Assembly (NCBI GenBank): GCA_030762175.1
Contig: JAUJEO010000019.1
Span: 5,710,001-5,774,000 of the forward strand
From: Metallyticus violacea
Taxonomy: Eukaryota > Arthropoda > Insecta > Mantodea > Metallyticidae
Length of the DNA: 64,000 bases
Direction of reading: 5' to 3'
Positions 1 through 11,119 of the stretch are shown in pieces. The notes below the pieces were generated by a model. It made no database searches, had not been told where the DNA came from, and worked only from the letters and a program-made list of their open reading frames with translations. The number at the start of each line of letters is the position of its first letter. The first letter of the stretch is position 1. The position numbers were made by a program, and so were the translations under genes.

Positions 1-163
1 TACTAGTTTGATAGCCTTAGACAAGCATATTATGCGCAAAGAATCTCGAAAAGAAAAAAATTTTTTTTCGAAGTTTGGAAACTTCCTTAGAATCACTTTT
101 TTTCCATTCTTATTTGAGATAACTTGTTCTCTTTCATTATACTTGTTTGATAGCCTTAGACAA

Positions 164-174
164 GCATATTATGC
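164..174. other. Short palindrome GCATATTATGC (monomer positions 25-35)
   Basis: Two 5-base arms, GCATA and TATGC, flank a single T. The element is followed directly by GCAAA. Variants break it in ways that mark lineages: GCATAGGTATGC (one base longer), GCATATTAAGAGC, GCATATTATACGC, and GCATATTTTGCGC. The last creates the perfect 10-base palindrome TTTGCGCAAA instead. It is a useful marker for monomer subclasses; no function is implied. Confidence 0.7.
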
Positions 175-185
175 GCAAAGAATCT

Positions 186-209
186 CGAAAAGAAAAAAAT
201 TTTTTTTCG
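186..209. other. A/T-tract palindrome (monomer positions 47-70)
   Basis: This 24-base element begins CGAAAAG, runs through an A7/T8 tract and ends TTTTCG. Pairing its ends gives a 10-pair stem with one G/T pair and a four-A loop. It occurs in most monomers, with the A/T tract varying by a few bases (for example A6T9, A8T7). One variant class replaces it with GATTAAAATTTTATTTCG. Long A and T tracts are known to make DNA stiff or bent and can affect nucleosome placement. A role in this array is inference. Confidence 0.8.
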
Positions 210-225
210 AAGTTTGGAAACTTCG
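208..225. other. Perfect 18-base palindrome CGAAGTTTGGAAACTTCG (monomer positions 69-86)
   Basis: Two 8-base arms are exact reverse complements around a central GG. It overlaps the preceding A/T palindrome by its CG, so two hairpin-capable elements lie back to back in about 40 bases. In the CTTCC monomers (for example 1-139) the outermost pair is lost and a 16-base palindrome remains. Other variants change the loop or a stem base: GTTAGG, GATTGG with AACCTCG, or TTTCGAAAC near 32,880 and 35,242. Most monomers keep at least part of the symmetry. Whether it binds a protein or extrudes a hairpin cannot be told from sequence. Confidence 0.85.
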
Positions 226-3200
226 TTAGAATCACTTTTTTTCCGTTCTTATTTGAGATAACTGGTTCTCTTTCATTATACTAGTTTGATAGCCTCAGAC
301 AAGCATATTATGCGCAAAGAATCTCGAAAAGAAAAAAAATTTTTTTCGAAGTTTGGAAACTTCCTTAGAATCACTTTTTTTCCATTCTTATTTGAGATAA
401 CTTGTTCTCTTTCATTATACTTGTTTGATAGCCTTAGACAAGCATATTATGCGCAAAGAATCTCGAAAAGAAAAAAATTTTTTTTCGAAGTTTGGAAACT
501 TCGTTATAATCACTTTTTTTCCGTTCTTATTTAAGATTACTGGTTCTCTTTCATTATACTAGTTTGATAGCCTCAGACAAGCATATTATGCGCAAAGAAT
601 CTCGAAAAGAAAAAAATTTTTTTTCGAAGTTTGGAAACTTCGTTAGAATCACTTTTTTTCCGTTCTTATTTGAGATAACATGTTCTCTTTCATTATACTA
701 GTTTGATAGCCTTAGACAAGCATATTATGCGCAAATATTCTCGAAAAGAAATAAATTTTTTTTTCGAAGTTAGGAAACTTCGTTAGAATCACTTTTTTTC
801 CGTTCTTATTTAAGATTACTGGTTCTCTTTCATTATACTAGTTTGATAGCCTCAGACAAGCATATTATGCGCAAAGAATCTCGAAAAGAAAAAAATTTTT
901 TTTCGAAGTTTGGAAACTTCCTTAGAATCACTTTTTTTCCATTCTTATTTGAGATAACTTGTTCTATTTCATTATACTAGTATGATAGCCTTAGACAAGC
1001 ATATTATGCGCAAAGAATCTAGAAAAGAAAAAAATTTTTTTTCGAAGTTTGGGAACTTCGTTAGAATCACTTTTTTTCCGTTCTTATTTAAGATTACTGG
1101 TTCTCTTTCATTATACTAGTTTGATAGCCTCAGACAAGCATATTATGCGCAAAGAATCTCGAAAAGAAAAAAATTTTTTTTCGAAGTTTGGAAACTTCGT
1201 TAGAATCACTTTTTTTCCGTTCTTATTTGAGATAACTTGTTCTCTTTCATTATACTAGTTTGATAGCCTTAGACAAGCATATTATGCGCAAAGAATCTCG
1301 AAAAGAAAAAAATTTGTTTTCGAAGTTTGGAAACTTCGTTAGAATCACTTTTTTTCCGTTCTTATTTAAGATTACTGGTTCTCTTTCATTATACTAGTTT
1401 GATAGCCTCAGACAAGCATATTATGCGCAAAGAATCTCGAAAAGAAAAAAATTTTATTTCGAAGTTTGGAAACTTCGTTAGAATCACTTTTTTTCCGTTC
1501 TTATTTGAGATAACTGGTTCTCTTTCATTATACTATTTTGATAGCCTCAGAAAAGCATATTATGCGCAAATAATCTCTAAAAGAAAAAAATTTTTTTTCG
1601 AAGTTTGGAAACTTCGTTAGAATCACTTTTTTTCAATTCTTATCTGAGATAACTGGTTCTCTTTCATTATACTAGTTTGATAGCCTCAGACAAGCATATT
1701 ATGCGCAAAGAATCTCGAAAAGAAAAAAAAATTTTTTTCGAAGTTTGGAAACTTCGTTAGAATCACTTTTTTTCCATTCTAATTTGAGATAACTTGTTCT
1801 CTTTCATTATACTTGTTTGATAGCCTTAGACAAGCATATTATGCGCAAAGAATCTCGAAAAGAAAAAAATTTTTTTTCGAAGTTTGGAAACTTCGTTAGA
1901 ATCACTTTTTTTCCGTTCTTATCTGAGATAACTGGTTCTCTTTCATTATACTAGTTTGATAGCCTCAGACAAGCATATTATGCGCAAAGAATCTCGAAAA
2001 GAAAAAAATTTTTTTTCGAAGTTTGGAAACTTCGTTAGAATCACTTTTTTTCCGTTCTTATTTGAGATAACTTGTTCTCTTTCATTATACTAGTTTGATA
2101 GCCTTAGACAAGCATATTATGCGCAAAGAATCTCGAAAAGAAAAAAATTTTTTTTCGAAGTTTGGAAACTTCGTTAGAATCACTTTTTTTCCGTTCTTAT
2201 TTGAGATAACTGGTTCTCTTTCATTATACTAGTTTGATAGTCTCAGAAAAGCATATTATGCGCAAAGAATCTAGAAAAGAAAAAAATTTTTTTTCGAAGA
2301 TTGGAAACCTCGTTAGAATCACTTTTTTTCCGTTCTTATTTGAGATAACTGGTTCTCTTTCATTATACTAGTTTGATAGCCTTAGACAAGCATATTATGG
2401 GCAAAGAATCTCGAAAAGAAAAAAATTTTTTTTCGAAGTTTGGAAACTTCCTTAGAATCACTTTTTTTCCATTCTTATTTGAGATAACTTGTTCTCTTTC
2501 ATTATACTTGTTTGATAGCCTTAGACAAGCATATTATGCGCAAAGAATCTCGAAAAGAAAAAATTTTTTTTCGAAGTTTGGAAACTTCGTTAGAATCACT
2601 TTTTTTCCGTTCTTATTTGAGATAACTGGTTCTCTTTCATTATACTAGTTTGATAGCCTCAGACAAGCATATTATGCGCAAAGAATCTCGAAAAGAAAAA
2701 AATTTTTTTTCGAAGTTTGGAAATTTCCTTAGAATCACTTTTTTTCCATTCTTATTTGAGATAACTTGTTCTCTTTCATTATACTTGTTTGATAGCCTTA
2801 GACAAGTATATTATGCGCAAAGAATCTCGAAAAGAAAAAAATTTTTTTTCGAAGTTTGGAAACTTCGTTATAATCACTTTTTTTCCGTTCTTATTTAAGA
2901 TTACTGGTTCTCTTTCATTATACTAGTTTGATAGCCTCAGACAAGCATATTATGCGCAAAGAATCTCGAAAAGAAAAAAATTTTTTTTCGAAGTTTGGAA
3001 ACTTCGTTAGAATCACTTTTTTTCCGTTCTTATTTGAGGTAACTTGTTCTCTTTCATTATACTAGTTTGATAGCCTTAGACAAGCATATTATGCGCAAAT
3101 ATTCTCAAAAGAAAAAAATTTTTTTTCGAAGTTTGGAAACTTCGTTAGAATCACTTTTTTTCCGTTCTTATTTGAGATAACTGGTTCTCTTTCATTATAC

Positions 3201-3649
3201 TAGTTTGATAGCCTCAGACAAGCATATTATGCGCAAAGAATCTCGAAAAGAAAAAAATTTTTTTTCGAAGTTTGGAAACTTCCTTAGAATCACTTTTTTT
3301 CCATTCTTATTTGAGATAACTTGTTCTCTTTCATTATACTAGTTTGATAGCCTTAGACAAGCATATTATGCGCAAAGAATCTCGAAAAGAAAAAAATTTT
3401 TTTTCGAAGTTTGGAAACTTCGTTAGAATCACTTTTTTTCCGTTCTTATTTAAGATAACTTGTTCTCTTTCATTATACTAGTTTGATAGCCTTAGACAAG
3501 CATATTATGCGCAAAGAATCTCGAAAAGAAAAAAATTTTTTTTCGAAGTTTGGAAACTTCCTTAGAATCACTTTTTTTCCATTCTTATTTGAGATAACTT
3601 GTTCTCTTTCATTATACTAGTTTGATAGCCTTAGACAAGCATATTAGCG

Positions 3650-6600
3650 CAAAGAATCTCGAAAAGAAAAAAATTTTTTTTCGAAGTTTGGAAACTTCGT
3701 TAGAAACACATTTTTTCCGTTCTTATTTAAGATTACTGGTTCTCTTTCATTATACTAGTTTGATAGCCTCAGACAAGCATATTATGCGCAAAGAATCTCG
3801 AAAAGAAAAAAATTTTTTTTCGAAGTTTGGAAACTTCGTTATAATCACTTTTTTTCCGTTCTTATTTGTGATAACTTGTTCTCTTTCATTATACTAGTTT
3901 GATAGCCTTAGACAAGCATATTATGCGCAAAGAATCTCGAAAAGAAAAAAAATTTTTTTCGAAGTTTGGAAACTTCTTTAGAATCACTTTTTTTCCGTTC
4001 TTATTTGAGATAACTGGTTCTCTTTCATTATACTAGTTTGATAGTCTCAGAAAAGCATATTATACGCAAAGAATCTAGAAAAGAAAAAAATTTTTTTTCG
4101 AAGATTGGAAACCTCGTTAGAATCACTTTTTTTCCGTTCTTATTTGAGATAACTGGTTCTCTTTCATTATACTAGTTTGATAGCCTCAGACAAGCATATT
4201 ATGCGCAAAGAATCTCGAAAAGAAAAAAATTTTTTTTCGAAGTTTGGAAACTTCGTTAGAATCACTTTTTTTCCGTTCTTATTTGAGATAACTGGTTCTC
4301 TTTCATTATACTAGTTTGATAGCCTCAGACAAGCATATTATGCGCAGAGAATCTCGAAAAGAAAAAAATTTTTTTTCGAAGTTTGGAAACTTCCTTAGAA
4401 TCACTTTTTTTCCATTCTTATTTGAGATAACTTGTTCTCCTTCATTATACTTGTTTGATAGCCTTAGACAAGCATATTATGCGCAAAGAATCTCGAAAAG
4501 AAAAAATTTTTTTTTCGAAGTTAGGAAACTTCGTTAGAATCACTTTTTTTCCGTTCTTATTTGAGATAACTGGTTCTCTTTCATTATACTAGTTTGATAG
4601 CCTCAGACAAGCATATTATGCGCAAAGAATCTCGAAAAGAAAAAAATTTTTTTTCGAAGTTTGGAAACTTCGTTAGAATCACTTTTTTTCCGTTCTTATT
4701 TCAGATTACTGGTTCTCTTTCATTATACTAGTTTGATAGCCTTAGACAAGCATATTATGCGCAAAGAATCTCGAAAAGAAAAATTTTTTTTTTCGAAGTT
4801 AGGAAACTTCGTTAGAATCACTTTTTTTCCGTTCTTATTTAAGATTACTGGTTCTCTTTCATTATACTAGTTTGATAGCCTTAGACAAGCATATTATGCG
4901 CAAAGAATCTCGAAAAGAAAAAAAATTTTTTTCGAAGTTTGGAAACTTCTTTAGAATCACTTTTTTTCCGTTCTTATTTGAGATAACTGGTTCTCTTTCA
5001 TTATACTAGTTTGATAGTCTCAGAAAAGCATATTATACGCAAAGAATCTAGAAAAGAAAAAAATTTTTTTTCGAAGATTGGAAACCTCGTTAGAATCACT
5101 TTTTTTCCGTTCTTATTTGAGATAACTGGTTCTCTTTCATTATACTAGTTTGATAGCCTCAGACAAGCATATTATGCGCAAAGAATCTCGAAAAGAAAAA
5201 ATTTTTTTTTCGAAGTTTGGAAACTTCGTTAGAATCACTTTTTTTCCGTTCTTATTTGAGATAACTGGTTCTCTTTCATTATACTAGTTTGATAGTCTCA
5301 GAAAAGCATATTATGCGCAAAGAATCTAGAAAAGAAAAAAATTTTTTTTCGAAGATTGGAAACCTCGTTAGAATCACTTTTTTTCCGTTCTTATTTTAAG
5401 ATAACTGGTTCTCTTTCATTATACTAGTTTGATAGCCTCAGACAAGCATATTATGCGCAAAGAATCTCGAAAAGAAAAAAAATTTTTTTCGAAGTTTGGA
5501 AACTTCCTTAGAATCACTTTTTTTCCATTCTTATTTGAGATAACTTGTTCTCCTTCATTATACTTGTTTGATAGCCTTAGACAAGCATATTATGCGCAAA
5601 GAATCTCGAAAAGAAAAAAATTTTTTTTCGAAGTTAGGAAACTTCGTTAGAATCACTTTTTTTCCGTTCTTATTTGAGATAACTGGTTCTCTTTCATTAT
5701 ACTAGTTTGATAGCCTCAGACAAGCATATTATGCGCAAAGAATCTCGAAAAGAAAAAAATTTTTTTTCGAAGTTTGGAAACTTCGTTAGAATCACTTTTT
5801 TTCCGTTCTTATTTGAGATAACTTGTTCTCTTTCATTATACTAGTTTGATAGTCTTAGACAAGCATATTATGCGCAAAGAATCTCGAAAAGAAAAAATTT
5901 TTTTTTCGAAGTTAGGAAACTTCGTTAGAATCACTTTTTTTCCGTTCTTATTTAAGATTACTGGTTCTCTTTCATTATACTAGTTTGATAGCCTCAGACA
6001 AGCATATTTTGCGCAAAGAATCTCGAAAAGATTAAAATTTTATTTCGAAGTTTGGAAACTTCGTTAGAATCACTTTTTTTCCGTTCTTATTTGAGATAAC
6101 TGGTTCTCTTTCATTATACTAGTTTGATAGCCTCAGACAAGCATATTATGCGCAAAGAATCTCGAAAAGAAAAAAATTTTTTTTCGAAGTTTGGAAACTT
6201 CGTTAGAATCACTTTTTTTCCATTCTTATTTGAGATAACTTGTTCTCTTTCATTATACTAGTTTGATAGCCTTAGACAAGCATATTATGCGCAAAGAATC
6301 TCGAAAAGAAAAAATTTTTTTTTCGAAGTTTGGAAACTTCGTTAGAATCACTTTTTTTCCGTTCTTATTTAAGATAACTTGTTCTCTTTCATTATACTAG
6401 TTTGATAGCCTTAGACAAGCATATTATGCGCAAAGAATCTCGAAAAGAAAAAAATTTTTTTTCGAAGTTTGGAAACTTCGTTAGAATCACTTTTTTTCCA
6501 TTCTAATTTGAGATAACTTGTTCTCTTTCATTATTTTTGTTTGATAGCCTCAGACAAGCATATTATGCGCAAAGAATCTCGAAAAGAAAAAAATTTTTTT

Positions 6601-7250
6601 TCGAAGTTTGGAAATTTCCTTAGAATCACTTTTTTTCCATTCTTATTTGAAATAACTTGTTCTCTTTCATTATACTTGTTTGATAGCCTTAGACAAGCAT
6701 ATTATGCGCAAAGAATCTCGAAAAGAAAAAATTTTTTTTTCGAAGTTTGGAAACTTCGTTATAATCACTTTTTTTCCGTTCTTATTTAAGATTACTGGTT
6801 CTCTTTCATTATACTAGTTTGATAGCCTCAGACAAGCATATTATGCGCAAAGAATCTCGAAAAGAAAAAAATTTTTTTTCGAAGTTTGGAAACTTCGTTA
6901 GAATCACTTTTTTTCCGTTCTTATTTGAGATAACTTGTTCTCTTTCATTATACTAGTTTGATAGCCTTAGACAAGCATATTATGCGCAAATATTCTCGAA
7001 AAGAAAAAAATTTTTTTCGAAGTTTGGAAACTTCGTTAGAATCACTTTTTTTCCGTTCTTATTTGAGATAACTGGTTCTCTTTCATTATACTAGTTTGAT
7101 AGCCTCAGAAAAGCATATTATGCGCAAAGAATCTAGAAAAGAAAAAAATTTTTTTTCGAAGATTGGAAACCTCGTTAGAATCACTTTTTTTCCGTTCTTA
7201 TTTGAGATAACTGGTTCTCTTTCATTATACTAGTTTGATAGCCTCAGACA
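3650..7250 (+). repeat. 3754-bp tandem duplication, first copy
   Basis: About 27 monomers recur downstream at an offset of 3753-3754 bases. Paired diagnostic sites are the GAAACAC monomer at about 3,700 and 7,455, the TTTCAGATT monomer at 4,661 and 8,415, the extra-T ATTTTAAG at 5,397 and 9,151, and the AAATATT monomer at 6,987 and 10,741. Between about 4,190 and 4,590 the copies differ in monomer order although total length is kept. The first copy retains a CAGAGAATC monomer with CTTCC and CTCCTTC that the second has lost. The offset is 27 monomers plus one base, so the amplification kept repeat phase. Edges are known to about one monomer. Confidence 0.8.
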
Positions 7251-10200
7251 AGCATATTATGCGCAAATAATCTGGAAAAGAAAAAAATTTTTTTTCGAAG
7301 TTTGGAAACTTCCTTAGAATCACTTTTTTTCCATTCTTATTTGAGATAACTTGTTCTCTTTCATTATTCTAGTTTGATAGCCTTAGACAAGCATATTATG
7401 CGCAAAGAATCTCGAAAAGAAAAAAATTTTTTTTCGAAGTTTGGAAACTTCGTTAGAAACACATTTTTTCCGTTCTTATTTAAGATTACTGGTTCTCTTT
7501 CATTATACTAGTTTGATAGCCTCAGACAAGCATATTATGCGCAAAGAATCTCGAAAAGAAAAAAATTTTTTTTCGAAGTTTGGAAACTTCGTTATAATCA
7601 CTTTTTTTCCGTTCTTATTTGAGATAACTTGTTCTCTTTCATTATACTAGTTTGATAGCCTTAGACAAGCATATTATGCGCAAAGAATCTCGAAAAGAAA
7701 AAAAATTTTTTTCGAAGTTTGGAAACTTCTTTAGAATCACTTTTTTTCCGTTCTTATTTGAGATAACTGGTTCTCTTTCATTATACTAGTTTGATAGTCT
7801 CAGAAAAGCATATTATACGCAAAGAATCTAGAAAAGAAAAAAATTTTTTTTCGAAGATTGGAAACCTCGTTAGAATCACTTTTTTTCCGTTCTTATTTGA
7901 GATAACTGGTTCTCTTTCATTATACTAGTTTGATAGCCTCAGACAAGCATATTATGCGCAAAGAATCTCGAAAAGAAAAAAAATTTTTTTCGAAGTTTGG
8001 AAACTTCGTTAGAATCACTTTTTTTCCGTTCTTATTTGAGATAACTGGTTCTATTTCATTATACTAGTTTGATAGTCTCAGAAAAGCATATTATGCGCAA
8101 AGAATCTAGAAAAGAAAAAAAATTTTTTTCGAAGATTGGAAACCTCGTTAGAATCACTTTTTTTCCGTTCTTATTTTAAGATAACTGGTTCTCTTTCATT
8201 ATACTAGTTTGATAGCCTCAGACAAGCATATTATGCGCAGAGAATCTCGAAAAGAAAAAAATTTTTTTTCGAAGTTTGGAAACTTCGTTAGAATCACTTT
8301 TTTTCCGTTCTTATTTGAGATAACTGGTTCTCTTTCATTATACTAGTTTGATAGCCTCAGACAAGCATATTATGCGCAAAGAATCTCGAAAAGAAAAAAA
8401 TTTTTTTTCGAAGTTTGGAAACTTCGTTAGAATCACTTTTTTTCCGTTCTTATTTCAGATTACTGGTTCTCTTTCATTATACTAGTTTGATAGCCTTAGA
8501 CAAGCATATTATGCGCAAAGAATCTCGAAAAGAAAAATTTTTTTTTTCCAAGTTAGGAAACTTCGTTAGAATCACTTTTTTTCCGTTCTTATTTAAGATT
8601 ACTGGTTCTCTTTCATTATACTAGTTTGATAGCCTTAGACAAGCATATTATGCGCAAAGAATCTCGAAAAGAAAAAAAATTTTTTTCGAAGTTTGGAAAC
8701 TTCTTTAGAATCACTTTTTTTCCGTTCTTATTTGAGATAACTGGTTCTCTTTCATTATACTAGTTTGATAGTCTCAGAAAAGCATATTATACGCAAAGAA
8801 TCTAGAAAAGAAAAAAATTTTTTTTCGAAGATTGGAAACCTCGTTAGAATCACTTTTTTTCCGTTCTTATTTGAGATAACTGGTTCTCTTTCATTATACT
8901 AGTTTGATAGCCTCAGACAAGCATATTATGCGCAAAGAATCTCGAAAAGAAAAAAATTTTTTTTCGAAGTTTGGAAACTTCGTTAGAATCACTTTTTTTC
9001 CGTTCTTATTTGAGATAACTGGTTCTCTTTCATTATACTAGTTTGATAGTCTCAGAAAAGCATATTATGCGCAAAGAATCTAGAAAAGAAAAAAATTTTT
9101 TTTCGAAGATTGGAAACCTCGTTAGAATCACTTTTTTTCCGTTCTTATTTTAAGATAACTGGTTCTCTTTCATTATACTAGTTTGATAGCCTCAGACAAG
9201 CATATTATGCGCAAAGAATCTCGAAAAGAAAAAAATTTTTTTTCGAAGTTTGGAAACTTCCTTAGAATCACTTTTTTTCCATTCTTATTTGAGATAACTT
9301 GTTCTCCTTCATTATACTTGTTTGATAGCCTTAGACAAGCATATTATGCGCAAAGAATCTCGAAAAGAAAAAAATTTTTTTTCGAAGTTAGGAAACTTCG
9401 TTAGAATCACTTTTTTTCCGTTCTTATTTGAGATAACTGGTTCTCTTTCATTATACTAGTTTGATAGCCTCAGACAAGCATATTATGCGCAAAGAATCTC
9501 GAAAAGAAAAAAATTTTTTTTCGAAGTTTGGAAACTTCGTTAGAATCACTTTTTTTCCGTTCTTATTTGAGATAACTTGTTCTCTTTCATTATACTAGTT
9601 TGATAGCCTTAGACAAGCATATTATGCGCAAAGAATCTCGAAAAGAAAAAATTTTTTTTTCGAAGTTAGGAAACTTCGTTAGAATCACTTTTTTTCCGTT
9701 CTTATTTAAGATTACTGGTTCTCTTTCATTATACTAGTTTGATAGCCTCAGACAAGCATATTTTGCGCAAAGAATCTCGAAAAGATTAAAATTTTATTTC
9801 GAAGTTTGGAAACTTCGTTAGAATCACTTTTTTTCCGTTCTTATTTGAGATAACTGGTTCTCTTTCATTATACTAGTTTGATAGCCTCAGACAAGCATAT
9901 TATGCGCAAAGAATCTCGAAAAGAAAAAAATTTTTTTTCGAAGTTTGGAAACTTCGTTAGAATCACTTTTTTTCCGTTCTTATTTGAGATAACTTGTTCT
10001 CTTTCATTATACTAGTTTGATAGCCTTAGACAAGCATATTATGCGCAAAGAATCTCGAAAAGAAAAAATTTTTTTTTCGAAGTTTGGAAACTTCGTTAGA
10101 ATCACTTTTTTTCCGTTCTTATTTAAGATAACTTGTTCTCTTTCATTATACTCGTTTGATAGCCTTAGACAAGCATATTATGCGCAAAGAATCTCGAAAA

Positions 10201-10980
10201 GAAAAAAATTTTTTTTCGAAGTTTGGAAACTTCGTTAGAATCACTTTTTTTCCATTCTTATTTGAGATAGCTTGTTCTCTTTCATTATTTTTGTTTGATA
10301 GCCTCAGACAAGCATATTATGCGCAAAGAATCTCGAAAAGAAAAAAATTTTTTTTCGAAGTTTGGAAATTTCCTTAGAATCACTTTTTTTCCATTCTTAT
10401 TTGAGATAACTTGTTCTCTTTCATTATACTTGTTTGATAGCCTTAGACAAGCATATTATGCGCAAAGAATCTCGAAAAGAAAAATTTTTTTTTTCGAAGT
10501 TTGGAAACTTCGTTATAATCACTTTTTTTCCGTTCTTATTTAAGATTACTGGTTCTCTTTCATTATACTAGTTTGATAGCCTCAGACAAGCATATTATGC
10601 GCAAAGAATCTCGAAAAGAAAAAAATTTTTTTTCGAAGTTTGGAAACTTCGTTAGAATCACTTTTTTTCCGTTCTTATTTGAGATAACTTGTTCTCTTTC
10701 ATTATACTAGTTTGATAGCCTTAGACAAGCATATTATGCGCAAATATTCTCGAAAAGAAAAAAATTTTTTTCGAAGTTTGGAAACTTCGTTAGAATCACT
10801 TTTTTTCCGTTCTTATTTGAGATAACTGGTTCTCTTTCATTATACTAGTTTGATAGCCTCAGAAAAGCATATTATGCGCAAAGAATCTAGAAAAGAAAAA
10901 AATTTTTTTTCGAAGATTGGAAACCTCGTTAGAATCACTTTTTTTCCGTTCTTATTTGAGATAACTGGTTCTCTTTCATT
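5980..10980 (+). repeat. 5.1-5.3-kb tandem duplication, first copy (overlaps the 3754-bp pair)
   Basis: This segment recurs at an offset of 5143 bases (exactly 37 monomers) in its first part, for example 6,541 with 11,684 and 7,441 with 12,584. From about 8.3 kb the offset is 5281, for example 8,415 with 13,696, 9,183 with 14,464 and 10,156 with 15,437. The change of 138 bases is one monomer, explained by the one-monomer loss near 8.2-8.3 kb in this copy. It spans the junction of the 3754-bp pair, so the two amplifications are nested. Confidence 0.75.
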
Positions 10981-11000
10981 ATACTAGTTTGATAGCCTCA
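7250..11000 (+). repeat. 3754-bp tandem duplication, second copy
   Basis: This is the second copy of the unit above, directly adjoining it. Matching ends near 11,000, where this copy continues into a TTTTGCGC monomer with GATGAAAATTTT, whereas the first copy continues into the AAATAATCTGG monomer at 7,264. The monomer near 8,202-8,340 joins the CAGAGAATC left part of one subtype to the CTTCGTTAG...ACTGG right part of the next. This looks like an exact one-monomer deletion by recombination between neighbours: the intact arrangement is present at 4,316 and at about 13,367. Confidence 0.78.
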
Positions 11001-11119
11001 GACAAGCATATTTTGCGCAAAGAATCTCGAAAAGATGAAAATTTTATTTCGAAGTTTGGAAACTTCGTTAGAATCACTTTTTTTCCGTTCTTATTTGAGA
11101 TAACTGGTTCTCTTTCATT

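Larger units (their letters stand above)
1..278 (+). repeat. Representative pair of adjacent monomers
   Basis: These are the first two full monomers, 1-139 and 140-278. They show the main variable sites: monomer position 5 (A or T, in TACTAG/TACTTG), 18 (C or T, in CCTCAG/CCTTAG), 86 (G or C, in CTTCG/CTTCC), 106 (G or A, in CCGTT/CCATT), 125 (T or G, in ACTTG/ACTGG), and a linked GAGATAAC/AAGATTAC switch near 115-122. Positions 86 and 106 are tightly coupled: CTTCCTTAG is almost always followed by CCATTC or ACATTC, and CTTCGTTAG mostly by CCGTTC. Over long stretches, monomers with CCTCAG end in ACTTG and are followed by monomers with CCTTAG that end in ACTGG. That gives an approximate 278-bp two-monomer unit, broken where segmental duplications join. 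Confidence 0.85.
1..3650 (+). repeat. Opening satellite block with distant copies
   Basis: This block consists mainly of alternating CCTCAG/CCTTAG monomers. Bases 1 to about 770 match about 17,655-18,424 and 27,385-28,154, sharing the rare AACATGTTC (near 678, 18,332 and 28,062) and the AAATATTCTCG...AAATAAA monomer that follows. About 1,050-1,620 resembles 29,823-30,300, including the monomer with AAATTTTATTTCG. About 2,373-2,900 matches 39,325-39,850, including a shared one-base shortening of the A/T tract near 2,560 and 39,510. The block therefore looks like pieces of the same mosaic seen downstream. No gene or other element is present. Confidence 0.75.

Noticed and set aside
140..278. Bacterial-type promoter or terminator: TATACT box, or the GC-poor hairpin followed by a T run
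   Set aside because: The motifs occur in nearly every monomer without any gene to serve, so they are satellite sequence and not regulatory sites.
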